Origin: LH-M37 sp965602855
GTDB taxonomy: Bacteria; Pseudomonadota; Gammaproteobacteria; SZUA-229
Direction of reading: 5' to 3'
Assembly: GCA_965602855.1 (NCBI GenBank)
Contig: CBFCZV010000008.1
Location: 1 to 64,000 of the forward strand
Length of the DNA stretch: 64,000 bases
The notes beneath the pieces were generated by a model, which was given only the letters and a program-made list of their open reading frames with translations, was not told the DNA's origin and made no database searches. Below are positions 18,190-27,024 of this stretch, one piece after another. Numbering within the stretch: the first letter of the stretch is position 1; every line of letters starts with the position of its first letter. The position numbers were made by a program, and so were the translations under genes.

Positions 18190-19521
18190 ATGACCAAACA
18201 ATTTAAGACCGCACTGCTATTAACCCTGGGCATTCTCATTGGAGTTTCAGCCTCGGTGACCAGTAGCGTATTTGCCACCAAGGAGGCTGCTGACGCTAAC
18301 GGGCTGCCACTCAACGAATTACGTAATCTTTCAGATATATTCTCACGCATCAAATCTGATTATGTTGAAGATGTAGAAGATAAGGTTTTACTTGAGAACG
18401 CAATCAAAGGCATGTTGTCTGGTCTCGACCCCCATTCAACCTATCTCAATTCTGACGAATACAAGGAATTAAAAATAGGCACGACAGGTCAATTCGGCGG
18501 ACTTGGCATCCAGGTTGGCATGGAAGATGGTTTTGTTAAGGTCATCTCACCTATCGATGACACCCCCGCTTTCCGCGCTGGCGTTGAAGCCGGTGATCTC
18601 GTTATTCGACTCGACGACAAACCGGTTAAAGGCATGAGTCTGAACGATGCAGTTAAGATCATGCGCGGCAAACCCGGCACGGATATTGAACTCACCATCG
18701 TACGCGAAGGTGAAGACAAACCACTGGTCATTGTTATTACACGCGATATTATTAAAGTCGCCAGCGTCAAAAATCGCATGCTTGAACCCGGTTTTGGCTA
18801 TGTGCGCATCACCAACTTCCAATCAAAAACACCCCGCGACCTGCTCAAGGCCATTAATTCTTTGAAAGAAGAATACAATGATGAGCTCAAAGGCCTGGTA
18901 ATTGATCTGCGCAATAATCCTGGCGGTGTTCTCAATGCAGCCGCCGATGTCTCGGATCTATTCATTAACAAAGGCAAACTTGTTTACACGGAAGGACGCA
19001 TCGAAAATTCAAAATTTGAATTTAATGCCAAGCCAGGTGACGTGATGAATGATGCCCCTATTGTTGTTTTAATCAATGGCGGCTCGGCTTCTGCTTCTGA
19101 AATCGTCGCGGGCGCTCTACAGGATCACCATCGTGCCGTGGTCATGGGCAGCAAGTCTTTTGGCAAAGGTTCCGTGCAAACCATTCAAGAATTACGCAGT
19201 GGTGGTGCTGTCAAAATTACAACGGCTCGCTACTTTACACCATCAGGCCGATCCATACAGGGCGAAGGCATTGAGCCTGATATCTCACTCGACAAATTCA
19301 AGATCTCTGAAGTCGAAGAGTCCAATGTTTCGCGACTAAAAGAAGTGGATCTGGGCAACCATATTACTAACCCAGATAAAACCGATGAAGAAATCAAAAA
19401 TGGCGACCTTGCCAAGGAAGAGTCTGAAAAAGACAAAAAAGTTCTGGCCATTGAAGACTATCAGCTACATGAGGCACTGGTCTTGCTCAAGGGGCTTAAC
19501 ATTCTAAGCCACAAATTATAA
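18190..19521 (+). CDS. ctpA: carboxy-terminal processing protease (S41)
   Basis: A 443-residue periplasmic protease. An N-terminal membrane anchor or signal (residues 8-30) is followed by a PDZ domain (about 95-175; FGGLGIQVG, AGDLVIRLDDKPV) and the S41 core. The catalytic Ser lies in NGGSASASEIVAG (near residue 299) and the Lys in GSKSFGKGSVQT (near residue 322). The charged C-terminal tail is Glu/Lys-rich. CtpA/Prc enzymes trim or degrade periplasmic proteins, including peptidoglycan hydrolases, which fits its place between envC and yibQ. A GGAG Shine-Dalgarno sequence precedes the ATG. Confidence 0.95.
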   Translation: MTKQFKTALLLTLGILIGVSASVTSSVFATKEAADANGLPLNELRNLSDIFSRIKSDYVEDVEDKVLLENAIKGMLSGLDPHSTYLNSDEYKELKIGTTGQFGGLGIQVGMEDGFVKVISPIDDTPAFRAGVEAGDLVIRLDDKPVKGMSLNDAVKIMRGKPGTDIELTIVREGEDKPLVIVITRDIIKVASVKNRMLEPGFGYVRITNFQSKTPRDLLKAINSLKEEYNDELKGLVIDLRNNPGGVLNAAADVSDLFINKGKLVYTEGRIENSKFEFNAKPGDVMNDAPIVVLINGGSASASEIVAGALQDHHRAVVMGSKSFGKGSVQTIQELRSGGAVKITTARYFTPSGRSIQGEGIEPDISLDKFKISEVEESNVSRLKEVDLGNHITNPDKTDEEIKNGDLAKEESEKDKKVLAIEDYQLHEALVLLKGLNILSHKL

Positions 19522-19532
19522 TGCTATAACCC

Positions 19533-20327
19533 ATGCCAGGGCGTCATCGAAAACACACTAAGCAACTTTTTATTTTTTTATCGTTGCTTAGTTTTTTTTC
19601 GATTGCCGAAGCAGCCAAACTCGCCAGCATCATCATTGATGATATTGGCAATAGCTATGAGCATGGTCAGACCATCATCAATTTCCCGGCAGCCATCACG
19701 CTGGCCATTCTTCCTCAAACCAAATTCGCCACCACATTAGCCACCCAGGCACATCGCAACAACAAAGAAGTGATGCTGCATTTGCCGTTGCAATCCATTG
19801 AGCACCACAAACCCACACCGGGCACACTCAAACTTCATATGACACAGCAGCAGTTCACCCAGCGGCTAAAGAAAAATCTGGCTTCTGTGCCATACATTAG
19901 CGGCATCAACAATCATATGGGCAGCCTGCTAACCCAGCATCCCGGCCATATGGACTGGTTGATGAGTGAAGTCGCCAATCTTGATAATGTTTACTTTGTC
20001 GATAGCAGAACCAGCAAAAAATCTGTTGTCAGCAATACAGCAACCAGCTATCAAATTCCAAATCTTGTCCGTGATATTTTTCTCGATCCTGATTTCAAAC
20101 CTGAAACCATTCGCAAGCAATTTGACCGCTTTATCGATATTACCAAAAAGAAAGGTCATGCTATCGCTATTGCGCACCCACATCCAAAAACCCTGAAATT
20201 TTTACAGGCAAATCTGGATAAACTCAAAGAAAATGGCATCAAGTTGGTGCCCGTTTCTAAATTACTTGAATTACGGGGGGATGAAAACAATGTCACGTGC
20301 ACTGGTACCACTTGCTCAGGGTTGTGA
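19533..20327 (+). CDS. yibQ: divergent polysaccharide deacetylase family protein (YibQ-like)
   Basis: A 264-residue exported protein: signal sequence at residues 9-27 and a DUF610/divergent polysaccharide deacetylase domain from residue 30. Seen motifs are LASIIIDDIGNS (metal-site Asp pair), EVMLHLPLQS, GINNHMGSLLT and YFVDSRTS. The closing segment AIAIAHPHPKTL carries conserved His. It follows ctpA by 11 bases, as in the usual envC-ctpA-yibQ order, so a cell-envelope role is expected, but the substrate is not established. Its end overlaps the start of the DJ-1 family gene by 38 bases, giving a Cys-containing tail (TCTGTTCSGL). Confidence 0.9.
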   Translation: MPGRHRKHTKQLFIFLSLLSFFSIAEAAKLASIIIDDIGNSYEHGQTIINFPAAITLAILPQTKFATTLATQAHRNNKEVMLHLPLQSIEHHKPTPGTLKLHMTQQQFTQRLKKNLASVPYISGINNHMGSLLTQHPGHMDWLMSEVANLDNVYFVDSRTSKKSVVSNTATSYQIPNLVRDIFLDPDFKPETIRKQFDRFIDITKKKGHAIAIAHPHPKTLKFLQANLDKLKENGIKLVPVSKLLELRGDENNVTCTGTTCSGL

Positions 20328-20832
20328 AGAACTAGAAGCCATCACCATTACCGATTTACTCATCAGGGCGGGTGTCAAGGTCACCACTGCCGGACTCGAT
20401 AATCAACCCGTTATTGCCTCTCGTGGAACGCAAATTATCCCTGACACAAACATCGATACCGTAAAAGACGAACTTTTTGATCTGGTAGTACTACCCGGCG
20501 GTCTTCCCGGTGCCGACCATTTGCGCGATGACCCACGCATACAGGCATTGCTAAAGAATCACTCAAGCAATCAAAAACTGCTTGCTGCTATTTGTGCCGC
20601 ACCCAGAGCACTTGCCGAAGCGGGATTACTCGATGGCAAGCAGGTTACCTGCTACCCCGGCTCGCTGGATGATTATCCACAGCTCAATATCCAGTCATCG
20701 GCCATCGAAATCGATGGTCAGATTATCACCTCACGCGGGCCCGGCACCGCTATGGACTTTGCACTAACTCTCATCGAGCAACTGGAAGGCCAGGCAAAGC
20801 GTGATGAAATTGAACAGCAGCTGGTAAGATAG
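20290..20832 (+). CDS. yajL: DJ-1/PfpI family protein (YajL-like)
   Basis: A 180-residue DJ-1 superfamily protein. Motifs are LAQGCEELEAIT (Glu that supports the Cys), VLPGGLPGADHLRDD, and the nucleophilic elbow AAICAAPRALAEAG with the reactive Cys near residue 103. It probably acts in thiol or glyoxal-damage protection. I chose the ATG at 20290 because a run of six G (20275-20280) sits 9 bases upstream. A start at 20281 would abut that run directly. The gene overlaps the end of yibQ and is likely co-transcribed. Confidence 0.9.
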   Translation: MSRALVPLAQGCEELEAITITDLLIRAGVKVTTAGLDNQPVIASRGTQIIPDTNIDTVKDELFDLVVLPGGLPGADHLRDDPRIQALLKNHSSNQKLLAAICAAPRALAEAGLLDGKQVTCYPGSLDDYPQLNIQSSAIEIDGQIITSRGPGTAMDFALTLIEQLEGQAKRDEIEQQLVR

Positions 20833-20975
20833 GGCCGCCTCTGATAGCAATTAGTGCTATTGACGCAGTATCATCAGCCGCTAATATTAACCATTGTTAA
20901 TTTATGGTTGTAATATTTAGAATGTGTATATAATACTTGACCATATTACTAGGTTATTATTTGGAGACCAATACA

Positions 20976-21311
20976 ATGCAAGCAGAAGTTAATGGAAAGA
21001 TTATCCAGCTCAGTGAAGCTGGTTGGCTTGAGAATCTTGATGAATGGAGCGAAGAACTCGCCGTTGAGATCTCAAAAAACGAAAAAATCGAAGAAATGAC
21101 CCCTGAGCACTGGGACATTGTCAACGAGGCACGTGAGTACTTCACAGAAAATGGCGCTGTATGTGAGCCACGTAATTTTTCAAAGCTCATGAAGAAAAAA
21201 TTCGGTAAAGACCGTAGTGACCAGAAATATATTTACTCTCTTTTCCCAACGGGTCTGATCAAATGCGCCAACAAAATTGCTGGCCTGCCACGACCAAAAG
21301 GCTGCAGCTAA
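20976..21311 (+). CDS. DsrC/TusE family sulfur-relay protein, shifted second Cys
   Basis: A 111-residue DsrC/TusE-fold protein (VNGKIIQLSEAGWLENLDEW start; MTPEHWDIVNEAREYF; KYIYSLFPTG). The C-terminal arm has the conserved penultimate Cys (C110, in PKGCS). In true DsrC a second Cys lies 11 residues earlier, where this protein has Asn99. Instead there is a Cys at position 97, two residues further back, plus C63 in the core. It is thus neither a plain TusE, with one arm Cys, nor a canonical two-Cys DsrC. The ATG is preceded by GGAG at 9 bases. A TATAAT element at 20929-20934 may be its promoter -10. No tusBCD or dsr genes are adjacent. Confidence 0.85.
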   Translation: MQAEVNGKIIQLSEAGWLENLDEWSEELAVEISKNEKIEEMTPEHWDIVNEAREYFTENGAVCEPRNFSKLMKKKFGKDRSDQKYIYSLFPTGLIKCANKIAGLPRPKGCS

Positions 21312-21349
21312 CAATCATTCCGAGGACAGGGACTGTCCATATCTAAGCT

Positions 21350-22081
21350 ATGCGTCTATTTGTTCTACTCTCACTTGGTATCATCGTCAGCCTGCCTTTT
21401 GCTTTTGCCTTCAAAGCTAAAGAAGAAAACATCAGCTTTCTTGATTATCCTGCAGGCTCAGAAAGAAAACAGATTTTTATCGATTACCTCAAACCTATTA
21501 TTGAAGAAAAGAATCAAACTCTGCTCAAAAACCGCGAGAAACTAATTCGCCTCAGTGAAAAAACAAAACTGAATATCCGTGAACAGCGCTGGCTAAAGCA
21601 TATAAGCCAAAGTTACAACTACGATAGTTTTGATATCGACAACAAAGCTCACTGGTCAGATTTACTCAATAAGGTCGACTCCATTCCAGCTTCTCTAGCA
21701 CTTGCTCAGGCGGCTAAAGAAAGTGGCTGGGGCACATCACGCTTCTCTCGTGAAGCCAACAACTATTTTGGCCAGTGGTGTTACACAACGGGCTGCGGTC
21801 TCGTTCCCAAACATAGAAAGCAGAATGCCAAGCATGAGGTCACCAAATATAAATCAGTTGAAGAATCTGTATTCACCTACATCAACAACCTGAACACCAA
21901 TCCAGCATACAAAAATCTACGCGAAATACGCGAACAGTTGAGAAAAGTAGGTCAAACCATTACAGGCTATCACCTTGCGGAAGGCTTAAAGCACTACTCC
22001 GAAGGAGGGGAACTTTATATCAAAGAAGTACAGGCGCTAATTCAAAATAATAAATTTGACGACACCAAAGTATCGGGCTGA
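21350..22081 (+). CDS. bax: Bax-like N-acetylglucosaminidase
   Basis: A 243-residue protein with an N-terminal signal sequence (residues 2-21) and a glucosaminidase (GH73-like) domain. The core reads PASLALAQAAKESGWGTSRF, with the catalytic Glu in AAKESGWG, then EANNYFGQWCYTTGCGLVP and VFTYINNLNTNPAYKNLR. These are hallmarks of the Bax family of Escherichia coli. It is predicted to cleave peptidoglycan glycan strands in the periplasm. It follows the DsrC/TusE-like gene by 38 bases and ends convergent with the 1151-residue gene. The two genes are not evidently related in function. Confidence 0.9.
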   Translation: MRLFVLLSLGIIVSLPFAFAFKAKEENISFLDYPAGSERKQIFIDYLKPIIEEKNQTLLKNREKLIRLSEKTKLNIREQRWLKHISQSYNYDSFDIDNKAHWSDLLNKVDSIPASLALAQAAKESGWGTSRFSREANNYFGQWCYTTGCGLVPKHRKQNAKHEVTKYKSVEESVFTYINNLNTNPAYKNLREIREQLRKVGQTITGYHLAEGLKHYSEGGELYIKEVQALIQNNKFDDTKVSG

Positions 22082-22109
22082 TAAGACCCAGCCTTTCCGC
22101 CACAGACGT

Positions 22110-25100
22110 CTATTTATGAATCCAGTCTGCGCCTAACGAACCCTGTAAGCTGTCCAGATAACTTTGACTATTTACCCATTCAACCATTTCAGCGGCTTTT
22201 TCCATTCGTCCCTGTAACTCGGCCCATTCGTCCGTATCATCTTCTGAAATACCATCCATTTTATGCTCGACATAATCTCGATTTGTTTTCCACAGCGCGG
22301 CATCTCTTTCCTGCTTGATACGCAGACGCTGCTGATACCAGTCGCTTTGCATTAAATAATCACGCGTGAACATCTCACGTATTGAAGCATCATCAATAGT
22401 TTTTCCTTCGTACTCACCATACGCCATGATGTGTAACAAAGCCTGTAAAGGTGGACAGGCGTCTTTGATTGAATCATCTTCAAAATAAGCCTTTGCCACT
22501 TTCTGATGCGCTTCACTAATATTATTAATGCCATCAATGTAAGCGGCCATATCCTGTGTTTCTGGCTTGAGCATAGGCTCATCAAAAACAATCACTGGAT
22601 TATCAAACACTTTACCAAAGAATGTATGTACAAATTTTTCGGTAATACGATAACCCAGGCGACTCGCATGCACGACTTTTCCATCGTGTGCAAAATCGTG
22701 TAATTTTTCAAGGTAACCATTTTCTATCAGATAATCAGGCTGACGCTGTTTTACTGGCAAGCGGCACCAGATTTCTGGAATCAGCATACTAATATCGTGA
22801 TCAACGCGACGACGCGAGCCGATATAACCCGCCGCGCTACTAAAGCCATCGTGTCCGCACAAAACGTAAGACATCAATGCATTGTTTAAATCAGCCGTTG
22901 TAGATAACGCGTTAAACGGTCCCTTGGTCAAAGCACCCTCTGAACCTGCACCTGTAGTTGATGGAGATTTACCCGTTAAGCTACAGATGAGCTCCATAAA
23001 TAATTCTGGTAACTCCTGATAATGAATTGGGTTATAAACAGCCAATGGCCTGATTCCCGCAGCCTTATCCTGCGGATTGTTTCTCCGTCCCTGCAAAACA
23101 GCATTCACCGGGAAATAAACAGGCTGACCTACAGACAGGCCTCTGGATAGACTTGTACCCACTGTCGCCAGATATAAACTACGTGAATCAGCCAGGTCTG
23201 GTCTTATCTGTAGATAACGAACATTTGCACTTGGTTTACCATCTACGATTCTTGGATGCGCTGATGAAACAAAATATTCACCTTCACCTGAACCTGATGC
23301 CTGAACGATCAAATCCTGCATCGGAGCTGTATATTCCTGAAAACCTACCGCATCTTCAACCAGCTCTTTTGCATCATCACTGCTTAGTGGTTCAAAGTTA
23401 GAAATGAAATTACCATCTTCCGCCAGATCTGATTCGCTCTGTTTATCGTGACCACGAATAATGGCATCATCGGGACGCTGAAATAATCGGTTTTCACAAT
23501 TTTTTACCAGCTTCACGCTGGTTACATCATAACGATTGTTCAAGCCTTTTATTTGTGCCACCGGCATCACTGTTGATGCACTAATATCATCTTCAGTCTG
23601 CACTTTTGTTGCTGCAACAAAGTCTTGCCTCAGTTTATAAATACGCCAGGTTCCATCGCTGTGTGTTCCAACACGGAGGTAACTGGTTATCAAATTACGG
23701 CCATCAAATTTTAATTCATGTCCCGGATTGCCATTCACCTCATCAACACAAAAATGTTTTCTCCAGTTACCATTCCAGTCCTGTTGATAAAAACGCTTGA
23801 TCATATAAACCAGCGCCAGAATATGCTGAGGTAAAGTTTCCAGCCATTCATTATATTCATCCGTATAGTCTGTTTTTGATGGCGTTAGCAACCGTATAAC
23901 CGAGCCAAGACTACGTTCCTTATGCAAAAGATTTCTATTGTCTTTTTCTCCACCAGCCTTATAACGGGTCGAGTAATCATGATTAAAAATAGCTTCAACC
24001 TGATCAAGATCTTTTTCAAAATCACCAACATAAACCGGGCCAGAAATCATAGAGTCCTGAATTGATTTTGAAATTTCTGACTTGCCGCCACCCGATACTG
24101 TACTCGGTTTATGACAGAAAGTTCCTTCACCCAAAGTACCGATCAATCGCCAGCTCGGTGCCTGAGGATGTTTCTGCAAATGCACACGGAATCCACTGGG
24201 ATAAATATAAGTATATTTAGCCAATAATTTTATCTGTTTTTTCTTGCCATCCTTAGTCCAGCTAATGCTTTGCGCTTGCATGTCCATCTGTGCATCTTCC
24301 GGGATATATAAAATATTGCCCCAGTTCGTATCTACCGCATAGCCCTCTTCCTTAATTTCGATATGATCTTTATGTTGCTCACACACCCAGACAAATGTGT
24401 GGTTCTCCATTTCTTTTTCTATTTTTGGCAAATAACTTACACCCAAATTAAATCTTGGGAAAGCAAGCGCACCACCAGCATGCTCTTCTTCTGCACCACC
24501 AAATAAATTGGCGGAATAACTTATCTGCGACTTAATTTCCTTTTTACTATAACCAAAATAATTGTCTGCAATGATGGTAACAATGACACCATTCATATCG
24601 CGACAAACTACCTTGAACGCACTACCGTCATTATAAAGATCATCATCGTGCTTCCAGCACATGCCATCTTTCCTTTCACGCTCACTGGCATCATCATAAT
24701 GTGGAAGACCCAGACCCTTCTTGGTCAGCCTGGTCAGATGTGGTGCCAGAATGACGCAGCCGCTGTGACCTGTCCAGTGATCAATATCAAGCGCCGCATC
24801 ATTTTCTGATAAAAATGGATCACCGCCATTACCAAAAATAGATTCAACAAAATCAAGATTAGCAACCAGACCACCGGGGGCAAAAAATCGTGTCTCCAGT
24901 GTTTTCTCGGGCAACACGCCTTCCACTTCTGGACGCACGATGGGGCGCAACAATAAAGACACCCAGAGATTGACCGGCTTTGGCAAAGCGCTTGAAATGG
25001 GTAACGTCATCAAATCTTTTGGTGGGTCCAGTGCGATCTGCAGCAAATTAGCATAGGCATTCACCGGCACCGCTTTCTTATCTGCGGGAATCGGTAAACC

Positions 25101-25565
25101 GCCCTCAACGATATGAAAAACACCCGAAGTTGTTCGACGATCATTTTTAGGATTATGCAAAACACCCTGCTTAACCCGATAAGATTCCAGTAAATCTGAT
25201 TTATATTTACTGCCTTTTAATGGCAACGACAACTCTCTTGCCATGCCGGGCTCATTCAGTGAAAAAGTCTCTGACGGCAATTTAACCTTCTGATCAATAC
25301 CATTACGCTCGAGATAATCACTCAAAAAATTCTGTATCCGCTCATCAGCAGGACAACGATATTCAGCAAACAGGCGACGATATTCAGAATAATTTTTGAT
25401 CAGGCCATCAGCGACTGATAAGTAGCTATACTCACTGCCCAACTGGCATTTATGCCCCAACGACGCCAGTTGCAGGCATATATGTTGCAGCTTGGTTTGA
25501 CGAACGTCCTTCACTCGTCTATCTGGACAAATATACGTTTCTTTCTCTCTCATTTGTGTCGCCAA
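22110..25565 (-). CDS. very large conserved-type protein, candidate PPi-dependent PEP carboxykinase
   Basis: A single intact frame of 1151 residues with no signal peptide or membrane span. Striking motifs are TGHSGCVILAPHLTRL (266-280), IADNYFGYSKKEIKSQISYS (332-351), a glycine-rich P-loop-like STVSGGGKSEIS (488-499) and TGKSPSTTGAGSEGALTKGP (864-883). The length and my recollection of these motifs suggest the PPi-type phosphoenolpyruvate carboxykinase family (about 1,100-1,170 residues, known from Entamoeba and propionibacteria). That would interconvert oxaloacetate and PEP with pyrophosphate. I could not verify this. The start is TTG, with AGAGAGG about 5 bases upstream. An ATG four codons later has no comparable site. 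The gene stands alone. Confidence 0.75.
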   Translation of the reverse strand: MATQMREKETYICPDRRVKDVRQTKLQHICLQLASLGHKCQLGSEYSYLSVADGLIKNYSEYRRLFAEYRCPADERIQNFLSDYLERNGIDQKVKLPSETFSLNEPGMARELSLPLKGSKYKSDLLESYRVKQGVLHNPKNDRRTTSGVFHIVEGGLPIPADKKAVPVNAYANLLQIALDPPKDLMTLPISSALPKPVNLWVSLLLRPIVRPEVEGVLPEKTLETRFFAPGGLVANLDFVESIFGNGGDPFLSENDAALDIDHWTGHSGCVILAPHLTRLTKKGLGLPHYDDASERERKDGMCWKHDDDLYNDGSAFKVVCRDMNGVIVTIIADNYFGYSKKEIKSQISYSANLFGGAEEEHAGGALAFPRFNLGVSYLPKIEKEMENHTFVWVCEQHKDHIEIKEEGYAVDTNWGNILYIPEDAQMDMQAQSISWTKDGKKKQIKLLAKYTYIYPSGFRVHLQKHPQAPSWRLIGTLGEGTFCHKPSTVSGGGKSEISKSIQDSMISGPVYVGDFEKDLDQVEAIFNHDYSTRYKAGGEKDNRNLLHKERSLGSVIRLLTPSKTDYTDEYNEWLETLPQHILALVYMIKRFYQQDWNGNWRKHFCVDEVNGNPGHELKFDGRNLITSYLRVGTHSDGTWRIYKLRQDFVAATKVQTEDDISASTVMPVAQIKGLNNRYDVTSVKLVKNCENRLFQRPDDAIIRGHDKQSESDLAEDGNFISNFEPLSSDDAKELVEDAVGFQEYTAPMQDLIVQASGSGEGEYFVSSAHPRIVDGKPSANVRYLQIRPDLADSRSLYLATVGTSLSRGLSVGQPVYFPVNAVLQGRRNNPQDKAAGIRPLAVYNPIHYQELPELFMELICSLTGKSPSTTGAGSEGALTKGPFNALSTTADLNNALMSYVLCGHDGFSSAAGYIGSRRRVDHDISMLIPEIWCRLPVKQRQPDYLIENGYLEKLHDFAHDGKVVHASRLGYRITEKFVHTFFGKVFDNPVIVFDEPMLKPETQDMAAYIDGINNISEAHQKVAKAYFEDDSIKDACPPLQALLHIMAYGEYEGKTIDDASIREMFTRDYLMQSDWYQQRLRIKQERDAALWKTNRDYVEHKMDGISEDDTDEWAELQGRMEKAAEMVEWVNSQSYLDSLQGSLGADWIHK

Positions 25566-25712
25566 AACTGCCTCTCTCTATGCCTTGTATAACAGGGGTA
25601 GCCATTTTATGTATCTATGGCTTATATATCCACACGAAATGGCTCTCATATACAAATATTCATCAAATATTATTTAATAACAATAACTTATATTCATTAA
25701 GTATCATGCATC

Positions 25713-25727
25713 GCACCAACATGGTGC
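25713..25727. promoter_or_regulatory. NtrC-box-like palindrome
   Basis: GCACCA-ACA-TGGTGC is a perfect 6+6 inverted repeat with a 3-base centre. It matches the known NtrC recognition pattern TGCACCANNNTGGTGCA except for the outermost pair. It lies about 150 bases upstream of the 1151-residue gene and about 100 bases upstream of pilU. I looked for a GG-N10-GC sigma-54 core on either side and found none with correct spacing, so a regulatory role is only suggested. Confidence 0.35.
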
Positions 25728-25766
25728 GTCCTTTCTATTCATGCTTATTTTGACTAGTTTTTGACT

Positions 25767-25795
25767 ATTACAAATAGAGCCACAATCGGTATACT
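25767..25795 (+). promoter_or_regulatory. sigma-70-type promoter of pilU
   Basis: ATTACA (4/6 to the -35 consensus), 17 bases, then TATACT (5/6 to the -10 consensus) ends 33 bases before the pilU ATG. Spacing is ideal. It would give a leader of about 27 bases. Prediction is by eye only. Confidence 0.4.
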
Positions 25796-25828
25796 TACGC
25801 TCCACAAAAATTTAACAGATGATCCGAC

Positions 25829-27013
25829 ATGAAAGTTACACCTCTTTTAAAAATTCTTGCCGAAAAAGACGGCTCTGACCTCTACTTGTCCACAGGAGCA
25901 CCACCCAGCGCCAAATTCAGTGGAAAACTAACACCTCTCGGAAAAGATCGTGCTCCCCCAGGTTGGGTAGAGAGCCTCGCCAATGAAATAATGAGTGACA
26001 AGCAGCGCGCAGCTTTTCGTGAGAAACCAGAAATGAATCTGGCACTTTCTTTACCTAACATCGGCCGTTTCCGCGTCAACATTTTCAAGCAGCGCAACGA
26101 ATGTTCCATGGTCATTCGTAACATCGTGACCGATATACCTAACCTCAAAGATCTCGGCCTTCCCGATGTGCTGACCAAGGTCATCATGCTAAAACGCGGC
26201 CTGATCCTGTTCGTTGGTGGTACTGGCTCGGGTAAATCAACCTCACTTGCCGCGCTAATCGACCACCGTAACCGCAACTCCAGTGGCCATATCATCACCA
26301 TTGAAGACCCCATTGAATTCGTCCACAACCATCAGGGCTGCATTATCAATCAACGTGAAGTCGGCATGGATACCGACTCCTTCGAAGACGCACTGAAAAA
26401 TACCCTGCGACAGGCACCCGACGTTATTCTGATTGGTGAAATCCGAGACCGTGAAACTATGGAGCATGCACTAGCCTTTGCAGAAACTGGCCATCTAGCA
26501 ATCTCAACCCTGCATGCAAACAATGCCAATCAGGCGCTAGACCGTATTATTAACTTCTTCCCAGAAGAAAAGCGCATGTCCCTATTAAGCGACCTCTCGA
26601 TCAACCTGCAATGTTTTGTCTCCCAGCGACTCATCCCGACTGTCGATGGAAAACGCTGTGCTGCCATTGAAATTCTGCTGAATTCACCTCGTATTGCCGA
26701 CCTGATTAAAGAAGGCGAAATTCTTGAAATTAAAGAGATCATGGAAAAATCTGGCGGCATGGGCATGCAAACTTTTGATATGGCACTTCTTGATTTATAT
26801 AACGCTGGAAAAATTTCTTTTGATGAAGCAATCAAAAATGCTGATGCTGCCAACAATCTACGCCTAAAAATTGAATTGGCTGAAAAAGCCGAAAAAGGCC
26901 ATGGCTCTGATGATGAAGATGATCACGGCGGCCTAAGTTTGCTAGCCGATGAAGAAGATGAAGAAGACCCAATGGAAGGCACAGCATCATTTGCTGTTAG
27001 TCAAGAATCATAA
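25829..27013 (+). CDS. pilU: PilT/PilU-family pilus retraction ATPase
   Basis: A 394-residue cytoplasmic hexameric ATPase. The N-terminal domain starts LLKILAEKDGSDLYLSTGAPP. Walker A is GGTGSGKST (about residue 130-138), the Asp box contains TIEDPIEFVH, Walker B is DVILIGEIRDRETM, and the His box is TGHLAISTLHANNANQALDR. The IINFFPEEKR phrase and length favour PilU over PilT. The C-terminal tail is very acidic (DDEDDHGG, DEEDEEDP), another PilU-like feature. PilU normally assists PilT in pilus retraction. No pilT is adjacent, as it usually is. A DUF3817 gene and mlaC follow. Confidence 0.9.
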   Translation: MKVTPLLKILAEKDGSDLYLSTGAPPSAKFSGKLTPLGKDRAPPGWVESLANEIMSDKQRAAFREKPEMNLALSLPNIGRFRVNIFKQRNECSMVIRNIVTDIPNLKDLGLPDVLTKVIMLKRGLILFVGGTGSGKSTSLAALIDHRNRNSSGHIITIEDPIEFVHNHQGCIINQREVGMDTDSFEDALKNTLRQAPDVILIGEIRDRETMEHALAFAETGHLAISTLHANNANQALDRIINFFPEEKRMSLLSDLSINLQCFVSQRLIPTVDGKRCAAIEILLNSPRIADLIKEGEILEIKEIMEKSGGMGMQTFDMALLDLYNAGKISFDEAIKNADAANNLRLKIELAEKAEKGHGSDDEDDHGGLSLLADEEDEEDPMEGTASFAVSQES

Positions 27014-27024
27014 AGGAAAACAAC

